The notes beneath the pieces are model-generated. The model saw only the letters and a program-made list of their open reading frames with translations. It searched no databases and was not told the DNA's origin. Shown piece after piece: positions 8,239 to 16,354 of a DNA stretch of 26,430 bases. The stretch is from the IMG/VR virus record IMGVR_UViG_3300025949_000413, positions 1 through 26,430 of that record; one strand, 5' to 3'. This DNA is from a virus. Each line of letters starts with the position of its first letter. The first letter of the stretch is position 1. The translations under genes and the position numbers were made by a program.

Positions 8239-9093
8239 ATGGATTTCAAATATTATGATCTAACACCAGTAGAGGTGCACAATGGAATGTTACTCAAACG
8301 AGACGATCTATATGACCCTTTCGGCGACTTCGGGATCACTGGCGGAAAAGTACGTCAATGCCTCTTTCTTGTCGAATCCAACCTTGATTCAATCATGGCA
8401 GACCATGGTGCCACAATTGCAACCGCCGCCTCGGTTCATTCACCGCAAGCTTGCATCGTAGCTAGAGTTGCAAAGGAATTTGGTCTGAAGTGCATCATTG
8501 GACACGGCGCAAAGGACCCGCTGAAACATCCTGCAATGAGGATGTGTGCAGACTTGGGAGCCGAGCTAGTTTGTCTGACAGAACACAATGCATATAACAA
8601 TGTCCTTTATGCTCGCCTTGCAGACCTGAACAAAAATCGCAGATTTTTCACAATAAACTTCGGGTACCAAGCTGCAACGAATCCAGATGCAATTTTGGAA
8701 ATGAATGCAAACCAGGTCAGGAATATACCGCCTATCTTGGATGCACTTGTGATAAACGTAGGTTCTGGTGTCTCTGCTGCTGGTATCCTAGCCGGTGTTG
8801 CAAGATATAACCCATATTTACTGATAACTGGCCGGGTGCACCTGATCCAGCCATTTGGTTATGATAGACGCGATGTTGCATCTCAAGCATTGGATTTTGG
8901 AAAGGCTAATTTCATATACCATAAGGGAAATTATCCATATCACAAACCATTACAAATAGCTGTAGACGGTGTTAGACTAGACGATATCTACGAAGCAAAA
9001 GCCTTTGACTTTATGATGAAGGTCATAAAGCCAGTAGAGTTGGGAAAAGTCTGTTACTGGATTATTGGAAATTCGAATGTCTTGCGCTCATAA
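8239..9093 (+). CDS. PLP-dependent enzyme of the tryptophan synthase beta / ACC deaminase fold
   Basis: The 284-residue product has the family's opening LKRDDLYDPFG and GGKVRQ with the probable Schiff-base lysine K37. SVHSPQACIVARVAKEFGLK (66-85) matches the SNHxRQ segment of ACC deaminase and D-cysteine desulfhydrase relatives. A glycine-rich phosphate-binding loop, GSGVSAAG, follows in the second half. Known members remove ammonia or sulfide from small amino acids; the exact substrate here is not visible. It is somewhat shorter than typical cellular members (about 320-340). The ATG abuts the stop of the cupin gene, so the two may be co-translated. It looks like an auxiliary metabolic gene taken from a bacterium. 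Confidence 0.8.
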   Translation: MDFKYYDLTPVEVHNGMLLKRDDLYDPFGDFGITGGKVRQCLFLVESNLDSIMADHGATIATAASVHSPQACIVARVAKEFGLKCIIGHGAKDPLKHPAMRMCADLGAELVCLTEHNAYNNVLYARLADLNKNRRFFTINFGYQAATNPDAILEMNANQVRNIPPILDALVINVGSGVSAAGILAGVARYNPYLLITGRVHLIQPFGYDRRDVASQALDFGKANFIYHKGNYPYHKPLQIAVDGVRLDDIYEAKAFDFMMKVIKPVELGKVCYWIIGNSNVLRS

Positions 9094-9096
9094 ATA
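9089..9096 (+). promoter_or_regulatory. Candidate T4-type late promoter box (CATAAATA)
   Basis: CATAAATA differs in one base from the T4 late promoter TATAAATA and fits the NATAAATA form reported for cyanophages. It overlaps the stop codon of the preceding PLP gene (TAA 9091-9093) and lies 36 bases before the next ATG. The start of a predicted late module follows. Similar short boxes occur by chance inside AT-rich genes, so this rests mainly on position. Confidence 0.5.
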
Positions 9097-9126
9097 CCAG
9101 ACAAAATAACATCTCTGGAGGTCTGG
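9097..9126 (+). repeat. Inverted repeat flanking the ribosome-binding site
   Basis: CCAGAC (9097-9102) and GTCTGG (9121-9126) can pair across an 18-base loop. The loop carries most of the GGAGG ribosome-binding site of the gene at 9133 (9117-9121), and the final G of that site falls in the right arm. The hairpin would sit at the very 5' end of a transcript from the box at 9089. It could modulate initiation, but with only six pairs chance is possible. Confidence 0.35.
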
Positions 9127-9132
9127 CAAAAC

Positions 9133-9864
9133 ATGGCTGGTGAGAATTTCGAGCGCCAAGAAAATGGCATAACAAAAGCCGTCGATGGCGCATACCGCAA
9201 GAACAATAAGAAGCCAATCACATTGATCGCTGGTAAGGTCAAGGTGACTGGAGTCGTGAACGCAAACAAATACACCGGTCGCCAGGCTGGTGGTTCAGAA
9301 CCATACACCGATGTTGTAATCTCCCTACAAAACAAGAAACAATTAAACCTATCATGCAAGGGTGAGTCTGCACCTAGTCTTGCTGGTGGTGGATTGAAAG
9401 GAATCGAGCTAGCCATTCCCGGGCTGGCTCGATCTTTTTTTACCAAAGCACACGACCATCTTCTAAAAAACCTGAAGCTAAAAGCGGGTTCTAAGGTTCC
9501 GGATATCTATGGAAAAATCTCTCTAGAAGATAAGATGATCCTAGCAATTGGTAACAAGCAAATGGGTGGACCAATTGATTTTATGTATATTGGTCCTATG
9601 AATGTTGAGTCTAAATACGATGCAAAGACCGGTACTCTGACGCTGAATGGTAACCTGATTCCAGCAGACGAATTTGCAAGGACTCATGATCTATATTTCA
9701 GACTAAGAGCAAGAAGAATTGATCAAACATTTGATCCAAAAGCAGTTGATTCTAGTGGCACACCAAAAATCTACGGAAAGTCTCCATCAAAAGGTGACTC
9801 TGCTGGTAGACTTGTAGTAACAGATTCAGTTCCAAAAAATGCGGTCATAATCCAGATATCATGA
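9133..9864 (+). CDS. Conserved-type phage protein of unknown function containing an internal terminator
   Basis: This 243-residue protein starts at an ATG behind GGAGG (9117-9121). It is basic at the N-terminus (DGAYRKNNKK) and beta-rich, with the phrases VKVTGVVNANKYTGRQ, a SAPSLAGGGLKGIE segment (about 79-92) and GGPIDFMYIGPMNV (about 145-158), which look like family signatures. I recall similar proteins in marine T4-like phages without known function. It overlaps the next gene's ATG by 4 bases (ATGA). Codons 91-103 form a perfect intrinsic terminator at RNA level, described separately. A virion or packaged protein is possible from its place at the head of a late-type module. Confidence 0.75.
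   Translation: MAGENFERQENGITKAVDGAYRKNNKKPITLIAGKVKVTGVVNANKYTGRQAGGSEPYTDVVISLQNKKQLNLSCKGESAPSLAGGGLKGIELAIPGLARSFFTKAHDHLLKNLKLKAGSKVPDIYGKISLEDKMILAIGNKQMGGPIDFMYIGPMNVESKYDAKTGTLTLNGNLIPADEFARTHDLYFRLRARRIDQTFDPKAVDSSGTPKIYGKSPSKGDSAGRLVVTDSVPKNAVIIQIS
9403..9441 (+). terminator. Intrinsic (Rho-independent) terminator inside a coding gene
   Basis: The left arm ATCGAGCTAGCC (9403-9414) pairs with GGCTGGCTCGAT (9422-9433): 12 continuous pairs, one of them U-G, around the 7-base loop ATTCCCG. The stem is followed at once by C and seven T (9435-9441). This is textbook terminator geometry on the + strand, within codons 91-103 of the gene at 9133-9864. The minus strand lacks an equally good T run, so the signal is directional. 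Confidence 0.8.
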
Positions 9865-12041
9865 ATTTTCTGACGTTTCTAACAGAAGCCTCTGAAGGCA
9901 AAAACCTCCACCTAGAACACCTGGAAGATCAAATCTTCAATAAAGGTGTCGTGGGTGCGCGAGACTCTATTCTGTTCTTGAGAAGTCTCCGTGATATGCT
10001 CGCTGGTCATACACAAAATCCAATCTTCGTAACAACCAAGTTTGATGGGGCACCAGCTATTTTTGCCGGCATCAATCCAGACAACGGAAAGTTCTTTGTT
10101 GGTACAAAGAGTGTCTTTATTAAGAATCCAAAATTAAATTACACCGTAGAAGATATCGTAGCAAATCATGGCTCAATGCCTGGTCTTGTCAGAAAATTAA
10201 AGGTTGCACTTCAATATCTACCACAACTAGGAATAACTGGTGTCTGGCAGGGCGACGTTATGTTCACGCGAGAGGACCTGAAGGAAACTGTCATTGATGG
10301 TGAACAATATCTAACCTTCCAACCAAATACAATTGTCTATGCAGTTCCATTAGACTCTCAATTGTCTCGTTCAATGCAACGAGCCCAGATCGGTATTGTC
10401 TGGCATACTCAATATTCTGGTGATAAATTGTCTGATATGACAGCATCTTTTAAGCCAAATACAAATCAATTGAATCTTACACCTGATGTTTGGTATAGAG
10501 ATGCTAGGTTCATCGATGCATCCGGTGCTGCTACATTCACCGAAGCTGAAACCGCATATGTCACAAACCTATTATCGAATGCAGGAACACTATTTCAGAA
10601 GATGGATGGTGCGTTGTTAAATTACATTGCACAGAACAGCACAATCAAGACAGAAATAAAGACGTTCAATAACAGTAGAATCAAATCTGGCATTCCATTC
10701 ACGAATTCACATGATCATGTTGTAGCACTGATAAAATGGGTTGAGGATCGAGCAAACAAAGATATTTTAATCTCAAAGCAAGCACCGACCACTGTTAAGA
10801 GAGAAGGTGCAAAGACAGCCAAGTTCAAGTTCTACAGATCGAATTTTAATGGATTGGTTAGTATTTTTGACATGTTGAACTATATCCTAGCTGCGAAGCA
10901 TTTCATCATAAAGAAGCTTCAGACGGTTAAGGGGCTTGGGACTTTCTTGAGAACAGAAAATGGTTTTAAGGTTACCTCACCTGAAGGCTTTGTTGCAATC
11001 GACCATGAAGGAAAAGCACTGAAACTAGTTGATAGATTGGAATTCTCAAAGGCTAATTTTGCTGCAAACAAGAATTGGGATGAGGACTTTTATCTAGACG
11101 GAAATCTACCATTCCTGACAGAATCAGGACGCGGCGGTAAGGCTGCTGAGATTGCAAATGACTTAGGTCTTAAATACCTAGGATTTGGTCGCTATGGTAA
11201 CAAAGGGAAAGCAACTCACGAAGCAAATCCACTAAGAAGTAAACTCGTCAAGCTTAAGAAACCATTAGAACATGCTGGACATGTTGACTTCAAGGCTAAG
11301 AATATAAAGGCTAAGATTAAAGCAGTAGCTCTTAAATCTCTAAAAAACCAAAGCAACATCAAATATAAAACGGCTGCTGTGGTAAAAAGAGCTAATCTAG
11401 AACAACTAGAAAAAGAAACAAATGCGTGGATGGCAAAAGCTTCGAAGAAAGAAAAGGAAGCATTGAAAGAATATTCTGGTGAAGGCTATGAATATATTAA
11501 TGATGCCCTTTGGAGTGGCAGATACGACCCAAAGAAAGCCGGAAAAAAGAAGCCACCTGTTATACCAAAAATATCTGATTTTCCAAACTATGATGCTTAC
11601 TTTGCAGCCATGAAAAAATATTGGCGAGAGTTAGACGATTATCAAAGTGATTCTTCTGATATAATAAAAGCAATAGATGACGTTTTCAGCAAACACAAGA
11701 CAACTCAAGAATTGGTTGTCTATAGGTCTGTTTCAAAACGAGATAATTTGTCTAATATGAAACCTGGCGATGTGAAAGTTATGAAGGGATACACATCAAC
11801 ATCATTGGTTCCCGAAGTATCGTTGGAATTCAATGGTGATCCATCTCTGATTATCATACGAGTTCCAAAAGGATCAAAGGCGATCTATATGGGTGTCATT
11901 TCGCACCAAAAGCACGAAAACGAAATCTTATTGGCTCGCGGAGCTAAATTAAAAATGATCAGAAAAGAAGAAAGCAAGACAATGTATCAGTCTGATAGAA
12001 ATAGATACATCTTCGATTATATAGGCAACGATGACAAATAA
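9861..12041 (+). CDS. Ligase-like N-domain fused to Alt-like ADP-ribosyltransferase, probable head-packaged effector
   Basis: The product is 726 residues. The N-terminus MNFLTFLTEAS has a T4-style capsid-targeting look with LTE (7-9) as a prohead-protease site. Residues about 15-415 belong to an unknown family of marine T4-like phages (DUF6267, as I recall). They contain K60-F-D-G63 and GVWQGDVMF (127-135), which resemble motifs I and III of nucleotidyl-transferring ligases. A second LTE at 419-421 precedes a YLGFGRYG module (439-446). The C-terminal ART domain has EYSGEGYEYINDAL (537-550), R622 in VVYRS, TSTS (645-648) and E686-N-E688, the R-S-E set of arginine-type ADP-ribosyltransferases, with wording close to T4 Alt (EYVGSGYVDINNAL). 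It would modify host proteins using NAD+. The ART call is strong, packaging is inferred. Confidence 0.85.
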   Translation: MNFLTFLTEASEGKNLHLEHLEDQIFNKGVVGARDSILFLRSLRDMLAGHTQNPIFVTTKFDGAPAIFAGINPDNGKFFVGTKSVFIKNPKLNYTVEDIVANHGSMPGLVRKLKVALQYLPQLGITGVWQGDVMFTREDLKETVIDGEQYLTFQPNTIVYAVPLDSQLSRSMQRAQIGIVWHTQYSGDKLSDMTASFKPNTNQLNLTPDVWYRDARFIDASGAATFTEAETAYVTNLLSNAGTLFQKMDGALLNYIAQNSTIKTEIKTFNNSRIKSGIPFTNSHDHVVALIKWVEDRANKDILISKQAPTTVKREGAKTAKFKFYRSNFNGLVSIFDMLNYILAAKHFIIKKLQTVKGLGTFLRTENGFKVTSPEGFVAIDHEGKALKLVDRLEFSKANFAANKNWDEDFYLDGNLPFLTESGRGGKAAEIANDLGLKYLGFGRYGNKGKATHEANPLRSKLVKLKKPLEHAGHVDFKAKNIKAKIKAVALKSLKNQSNIKYKTAAVVKRANLEQLEKETNAWMAKASKKEKEALKEYSGEGYEYINDALWSGRYDPKKAGKKKPPVIPKISDFPNYDAYFAAMKKYWRELDDYQSDSSDIIKAIDDVFSKHKTTQELVVYRSVSKRDNLSNMKPGDVKVMKGYTSTSLVPEVSLEFNGDPSLIIIRVPKGSKAIYMGVISHQKHENEILLARGAKLKMIRKEESKTMYQSDRNRYIFDYIGNDDK

Positions 12042-13869
12042 TAAAAGAGTTGCGATCCTAAAGAGAATCGCACTAAGATCAGAACGAGTTGAACTGCCTC
12101 CAGACAATAAACTTCTATTGGAGAAAGCAGCTAATCCAGCCACCATCATGGGTAAGAGCATGGGGTTGGAATATCTCGGCTTCGGTTATTGGGGAAGAAA
12201 CCATATTGCGACTCATAAGGAAAACGAAGACAGAACATGGCTTGAACCCCTAGAAAAGAAGCAGAAGATTATTAAGTCTCACAAATTAAAGAAGCTAAAC
12301 ATTGACTTTGCAACAAACTATGATCAAGAAGCGCCGAAACATAAGTTTTCAAGCGATCTTAATTATACTTCAAAGGTTAAAACTGGCGTTGGTTCTATGG
12401 CAACGCCACATTCAAAATGGGACTCAGAAACCCAATCGTATAAACAAGTTCCTAGTGAAGCATTGAAATATTCGTCATTGAATAGGTTTGATCTACCAAA
12501 ACTAATTGCAGACTCCCACGAACAATATGAGAAATTAAAACCAAATGAGAAAACTGCTCTAAGACGATATACGGAAGATTTATATGGTCCTCTGAATGGT
12601 GCACTAAGGCGCATGGCTAGGATTGTGAGCGGCGAAGGTCGGGGTGACCAGTTCAATTCAGAACGAATTGAATTTGCTGGAGATATGGATGATGCATTCA
12701 AGAAACTACGTCTTCCACAGGAACTTGTTGTCTATAGAGGTGCTTCTCCGGAAGAAGTTGAAAAGTTTGCAAAGGGTAAGGTGATTGATGTTCAACAATA
12801 TCTATCAACATCAATTTCAGCCCCGAGAGCATACACCTTTAACACAGGCCAACACCTGCTAGCAATTCGTGTTCCAAAAGGACACCGTGGTATCTTTGCG
12901 GCTGGAATTTCTAGTTACGAAGGTGAAAACGAAGTGATCTTGGATCGTGGAATGCAATTGAAAGTTGTCAGAATAGAAGCCAAGATTCCTGGTGGAATGA
13001 AGGGCGATATTGCTGCTGACGCCATCAAAAAATTAAGAAGACAACATGATGATCTAAACTACATGCCATCTAGAGATGAGGTAGTTGAAGAACTAGCTAG
13101 GTCAAATGATGTCTATCAGGGCCTTAAATTTACTCATGTGATGGAAATTGTTGGTAATAAAAAATTGATTTCTAAAGCGGAACTAGACGATCCATTGAAA
13201 TTTATTAAGAAGCATATTCCAGAACGTTTCGCAGCATTGGAGGCGGAGAAAAAAGAAGAAGAAAAACGTATGAAGAAAGAGCTAGCTCAACAAAAGAAAG
13301 AACAAAAAGAGAAAGCTGAGGCTCTAGCCAAGAAGAAAGCCGCATTGAAAGCATTAGGTTTGTTATATGAGCCGGTTCAACTACCAAAAGATTTTGGTGT
13401 ACATGAAGTTGGTGAGGACGACAAGGAAAATCTAACCGATATAGATTACGAAAACTTCATTGCTTTGAAGATAGAACCAAATGATAAAAAGCCGCTGATT
13501 ATCTTTAATCCAACGGAAAATCCAGACTATTCACCAAACATGGGCAGAAAGGCATTGTATACTGTAAATGGATTAAGCTATTATTCTGATACTGAAGAGA
13601 GCCTGAGTCATGGATTTATACCAGTCTATGCAATAAACCACTATGATGAAAATGGTGTCAAACATCCAGCATTAGAAATTTATTTGACACCTACAGATAA
13701 TTTAACGACAGATGATTCGGAAAATTTCTACAATGCAGCACATAGGTTGGCTAAGATTACAAACAAAGTTGTGAAAGTCATGGATGATTTTAACAACAGA
13801 ATGGTATACATTAGACCTGATGGCAAAACTAATACACCTGACGAAGAAGATGCAGACCCGTACAAGTAA
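12031..13869 (+). CDS. Second Alt-like ADP-ribosyltransferase with coiled-coil and C-terminal extension
   Basis: This 612-residue protein overlaps the previous gene by 11 bases. It has LLE (29-31), then a YLGFGYWG module (48-55), then an ART domain: RRYTEDLYGPLNGAL (178-192), R236 in VVYRG, the STS triplet at 259-261, and E299-N-E301 in GENEVILDRG. All three R-S-E elements are intact, so activity is expected. Residues about 398-442 are a highly charged helix rich in K, E and A (EAEKKEEEKRMKKEL and onward), likely coiled coil. A separate C-terminal domain of unknown type (about 445-612) ends in an acidic tail. Compared with its neighbour it lacks the ligase-like N-domain. Target protein unknown; T4 Alt and Mod enzymes modify RNA polymerase and other host proteins. 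Confidence 0.85.
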   Translation: MTNNKRVAILKRIALRSERVELPPDNKLLLEKAANPATIMGKSMGLEYLGFGYWGRNHIATHKENEDRTWLEPLEKKQKIIKSHKLKKLNIDFATNYDQEAPKHKFSSDLNYTSKVKTGVGSMATPHSKWDSETQSYKQVPSEALKYSSLNRFDLPKLIADSHEQYEKLKPNEKTALRRYTEDLYGPLNGALRRMARIVSGEGRGDQFNSERIEFAGDMDDAFKKLRLPQELVVYRGASPEEVEKFAKGKVIDVQQYLSTSISAPRAYTFNTGQHLLAIRVPKGHRGIFAAGISSYEGENEVILDRGMQLKVVRIEAKIPGGMKGDIAADAIKKLRRQHDDLNYMPSRDEVVEELARSNDVYQGLKFTHVMEIVGNKKLISKAELDDPLKFIKKHIPERFAALEAEKKEEEKRMKKELAQQKKEQKEKAEALAKKKAALKALGLLYEPVQLPKDFGVHEVGEDDKENLTDIDYENFIALKIEPNDKKPLIIFNPTENPDYSPNMGRKALYTVNGLSYYSDTEESLSHGFIPVYAINHYDENGVKHPALEIYLTPTDNLTTDDSENFYNAAHRLAKITNKVVKVMDDFNNRMVYIRPDGKTNTPDEEDADPYK

Positions 13870-13875
13870 CTGATA

Positions 13876-13881
13876 TATAAT
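13876..13881 (+). promoter_or_regulatory. Possible -10 box (TATAAT) before the glycan island
   Basis: In the 30-base gap before the first glycan gene, the stretch TGATATATAATAG contains a consensus TATAAT. I see no good -35 element, so it could be a middle-type or activator-dependent promoter or just AT-rich spacer. An AAAGGA ribosome-binding site follows. Confidence 0.3.
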
Positions 13882-13899
13882 AGTGAGAAAGGAAATTAG

Positions 13900-14793
13900 A
13901 TGATGAGTGAAGAACAATTATTAACAGAAAAAGATGATGTGATTGTAGGGTGTATCACCAACTACGATTTCGCAGCCATCAAACCTTGGGTTAATTCCCT
14001 AGATTCTTGTGGTTTCTCAGGTAAGAAAGTCATGCTTTGTTACAACATCAAAGCAGACGTGATTGAAGAACTAAGACAAAGAAACTACACTGTCCTAGCA
14101 TTCAAGCTAGATGGTGATGGTAATGCGGTCTACAATGATGGCAAACCATTCTCCATTGTGGTTGAACGTTTCTTTCATATCTGGGCTATGTTAAATGTAT
14201 TGAAGGGAAAGTGTAGGTATCTTCTGCATACTGACGTAAAGGACGTGATATTTCAACGCAATCCCTCGGAATTCATCAATTATACGTTGGACAATGGTTC
14301 TAAGATCATTGCAGCCTCAGAATCCATCAAATATAAAGATGAAAACTGGGGTCGTGAAAACATCCGCCAAGCATACGGTGATGTTATATATGAGGCTCAC
14401 AAAGAAAATGTGATCGTGAATGCGGGAACTCTTTCTGGTGACTTCGACACAATGATCGATTTATTCCTGAATGTCTATATGGCTTCGGTTGGTGCTAGGA
14501 TTCATAATCCAGACCAAGCGGCTGTCAATATCTTATTATCAAAATCCCCATATAAGGAAGTTACATATGTCGCAGAGCCATGGACTGCATGGGCATGTCA
14601 GGCTGGTACGACAAATGATCCGACAAAAATAGGTGAATATAAATCAAAGCTAATTAATTTTACAGCAGCCGAGTCTTATTTGAATGATCTTGGCTCTATC
14701 TGCAATGGTCATGATGAACCGTTTTACATGGTGCACCAGTATGATAGAGTACCAGAATGGAAAAAACACGTTATGGAGAAATACGGAAAATGA
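13900..14793 (+). CDS. GT-A-type glycosyltransferase-like protein
   Basis: The 297-residue product opens with VIVGCITNYDFAAIKPWV, an N-terminal Rossmann-like segment. It carries LLHTDVKDVIFQRNP at about 108-122, where D112 and D115 form the DxD-like metal site seen in nucleotide-sugar transferases of the 'TDxxDVxFQ' type. VNAGTLSGD and NPDQAAVN (about 173-210) are further landmarks of that group. The start follows AAAGGAAATTAG; the ATG at 13903 is an equal alternative. It is the first gene of a nine-gene glycan island and ends with an ATGA overlap onto a methyltransferase. Sugar donor and acceptor cannot be told from the sequence. Confidence 0.75.
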   Translation: MMSEEQLLTEKDDVIVGCITNYDFAAIKPWVNSLDSCGFSGKKVMLCYNIKADVIEELRQRNYTVLAFKLDGDGNAVYNDGKPFSIVVERFFHIWAMLNVLKGKCRYLLHTDVKDVIFQRNPSEFINYTLDNGSKIIAASESIKYKDENWGRENIRQAYGDVIYEAHKENVIVNAGTLSGDFDTMIDLFLNVYMASVGARIHNPDQAAVNILLSKSPYKEVTYVAEPWTAWACQAGTTNDPTKIGEYKSKLINFTAAESYLNDLGSICNGHDEPFYMVHQYDRVPEWKKHVMEKYGK

Positions 14794-15368
14794 GAATTGA
14801 TAGAGTCCGAGAAATGAAGCAAGCTGGTACATGGAAGGATAGGTATATTTCAGCACCGGGGCTTGCACCAGAATACAAGAAATTAGGTGATTCTATAACA
14901 GGTATTGAAATTGGTGTTGCTGCTGGTGAGAACATTGTCTATATGTTGGATGAATGCGAAAACATCAGTAAGATATATGCAATCGATCCTTGGTTGCCAT
15001 ATACGGATTGCAATGGAACTGGTACTGAAGAAATTGTTGAGGCTTCATATGAAGTTTCATTAGACAATTTTTCTGATTATCCGGGAAGGGTTTCTGTGTT
15101 CAGAGTAACTTCGGATCAAGCTATGGTTCTATTTGAAGATGGTTCCGTTGACTACATATTTGTAGATGGAAATCATGACTATGAGTTTGTCAAAAACGAT
15201 CTATTGAATTATTATCCAAAGGTCAAAAAAGGTGGCTTAATAACAGGTCATGATCTTGGTTTGCCATCAGTTAACAATGCAATCAGAGATTTTGTGAAGA
15301 CATTGGATTATATTCCAAACATTCAGGGTGCCGCAAATGGTGCTTGGTTCTTCACCAAAGAAAGATAA
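14790..15368 (+). CDS. Class I SAM-dependent methyltransferase (Methyltransf_24-like)
   Basis: I place the start at ATG 14790 (ATGA overlap with the glycosyltransferase), giving 192 residues; the in-frame ATG at 14757 would add 11 residues inside the upstream gene. Motif I is GIEIGVAAG (38-46). A later VDYIFVDGNHDYEFVKNDL followed by VKKGGLITGHD is the acidic-motif and post-motif pattern of the class often found beside glycosyltransferases (cephalosporin hydroxylase / Methyltransf_24 group). It probably methylates a sugar or glycan hydroxyl, inferred from the neighbours. No target-recognition domain for DNA is visible, so DNA methylation is unlikely. Confidence 0.8.
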   Translation: MRIDRVREMKQAGTWKDRYISAPGLAPEYKKLGDSITGIEIGVAAGENIVYMLDECENISKIYAIDPWLPYTDCNGTGTEEIVEASYEVSLDNFSDYPGRVSVFRVTSDQAMVLFEDGSVDYIFVDGNHDYEFVKNDLLNYYPKVKKGGLITGHDLGLPSVNNAIRDFVKTLDYIPNIQGAANGAWFFTKER

Positions 15369-15370
15369 AG

Positions 15371-16354
15371 ATGAGAAAAAAACTATGCTTCGTGGTTCAT
15401 AGGTATCCACCATATGCCGGTGGTTCGGAATATTATGTCTGTGCAATGGCTGAAGAATGTGCCAGAAGAGGTTACGATGTTACTGTCTTCACTGGTGCGC
15501 ACCAGGGCGATAGAAATGGTGTCAAGGTCACCTCCGATGCTGCTATCTTCGATGGTATCAATCCATTTGACCTGATTGTCATTCATGGGGCTGACGTATC
15601 AGTTCAGAACTACGTTCTTATGAATCTACACAAAATAAAATGTCCATCGCTCTATATGGTTATTCTACCATCCGAGTCTGAAGCTGCCATGACAGGTCTT
15701 CGTGATGCTACATTCGTTGGTTGTTCTACTCAAGCAGATTTCAATCACGTAACAAAACATGGCCAACAAAACAAGATAATTTCAGTCAGGCACTCGATTC
15801 CAGACAAATTCGAGGATGTTCTTGGAACAGCCGGTGTTTTCAAGAAGACCATGAAAATCGAGACACCATATATGTTCCTTTCATCTGGTGGATTCTGGCC
15901 ACACAAGGGAATGGATGAACTAGCGCAGATATTTGAGGAATGCAAGAGAGATGATGTTACATTGGTCTTGACAGGCTATCAGAATCCAGAATTTGTGCCC
16001 TCTGAGCGAAAGAACGTTCGTTCTTTTATTTGTGATGATAGACAGGATGTTCTGAATGCACTAGCAGATGCAGATTTGTATATCATGAATTCTACTGTAG
16101 AAGGATTCGGTCTTGTCTTGTTAGAAGCAATGGCAAATAAAACACCATGGGTTTCAAGACACATTGCAGGTGCGGTTGAATTACAACAATATGGATTTAC
16201 ATACACCAAACCACAAGAGTTAAAGAACTTTATTCTTGACTTTATAGGTAAGGACGATGTAACCAATACCCTAGACATAAATCAAAACTATGTGAAGGAA
16301 CACCGTCAGATTGGCAACACAGTAGACGATATCGAAGCATGTTTCAAGAAATGA
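15371..16354 (+). CDS. GT-B glycosyltransferase, GT4 family
   Basis: The start is ATG 15371, just after the upstream stop; a TTG at 15344 is in frame but internal to the previous gene. The 327-residue enzyme has the N-terminal sugar-transferase opening FVVHRYPPYAGGSEYYV (7-23). The donor-domain hallmark is EGFGLVLLEAMA (244-255), the E-x7-E signature of GT4 retaining transferases. The segment FLSSGGFWPHKGMDEL (169-184) matches the usual beta-strand plus loop that opens the second Rossmann domain. It is slightly short for GT4 (usually 350-400). It probably adds a hexose to a surface or virion glycan. Confidence 0.88.
   Translation: MRKKLCFVVHRYPPYAGGSEYYVCAMAEECARRGYDVTVFTGAHQGDRNGVKVTSDAAIFDGINPFDLIVIHGADVSVQNYVLMNLHKIKCPSLYMVILPSESEAAMTGLRDATFVGCSTQADFNHVTKHGQQNKIISVRHSIPDKFEDVLGTAGVFKKTMKIETPYMFLSSGGFWPHKGMDELAQIFEECKRDDVTLVLTGYQNPEFVPSERKNVRSFICDDRQDVLNALADADLYIMNSTVEGFGLVLLEAMANKTPWVSRHIAGAVELQQYGFTYTKPQELKNFILDFIGKDDVTNTLDINQNYVKEHRQIGNTVDDIEACFKK

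Noticed and set aside
8632-8648. AAAAATC-GCA-GATTTTT inverted repeat in the PLP gene
   Set aside because: All but one pair is A-T, the loop is only three bases and no T run follows; expected by chance in AT-rich DNA.
16010-16028. AAAGAAC/GTTCTTT hairpin followed by T-rich bases in the GT4 gene
   Set aside because: The stem is AT-rich and the T run is interrupted; much weaker than the terminator at 9403.
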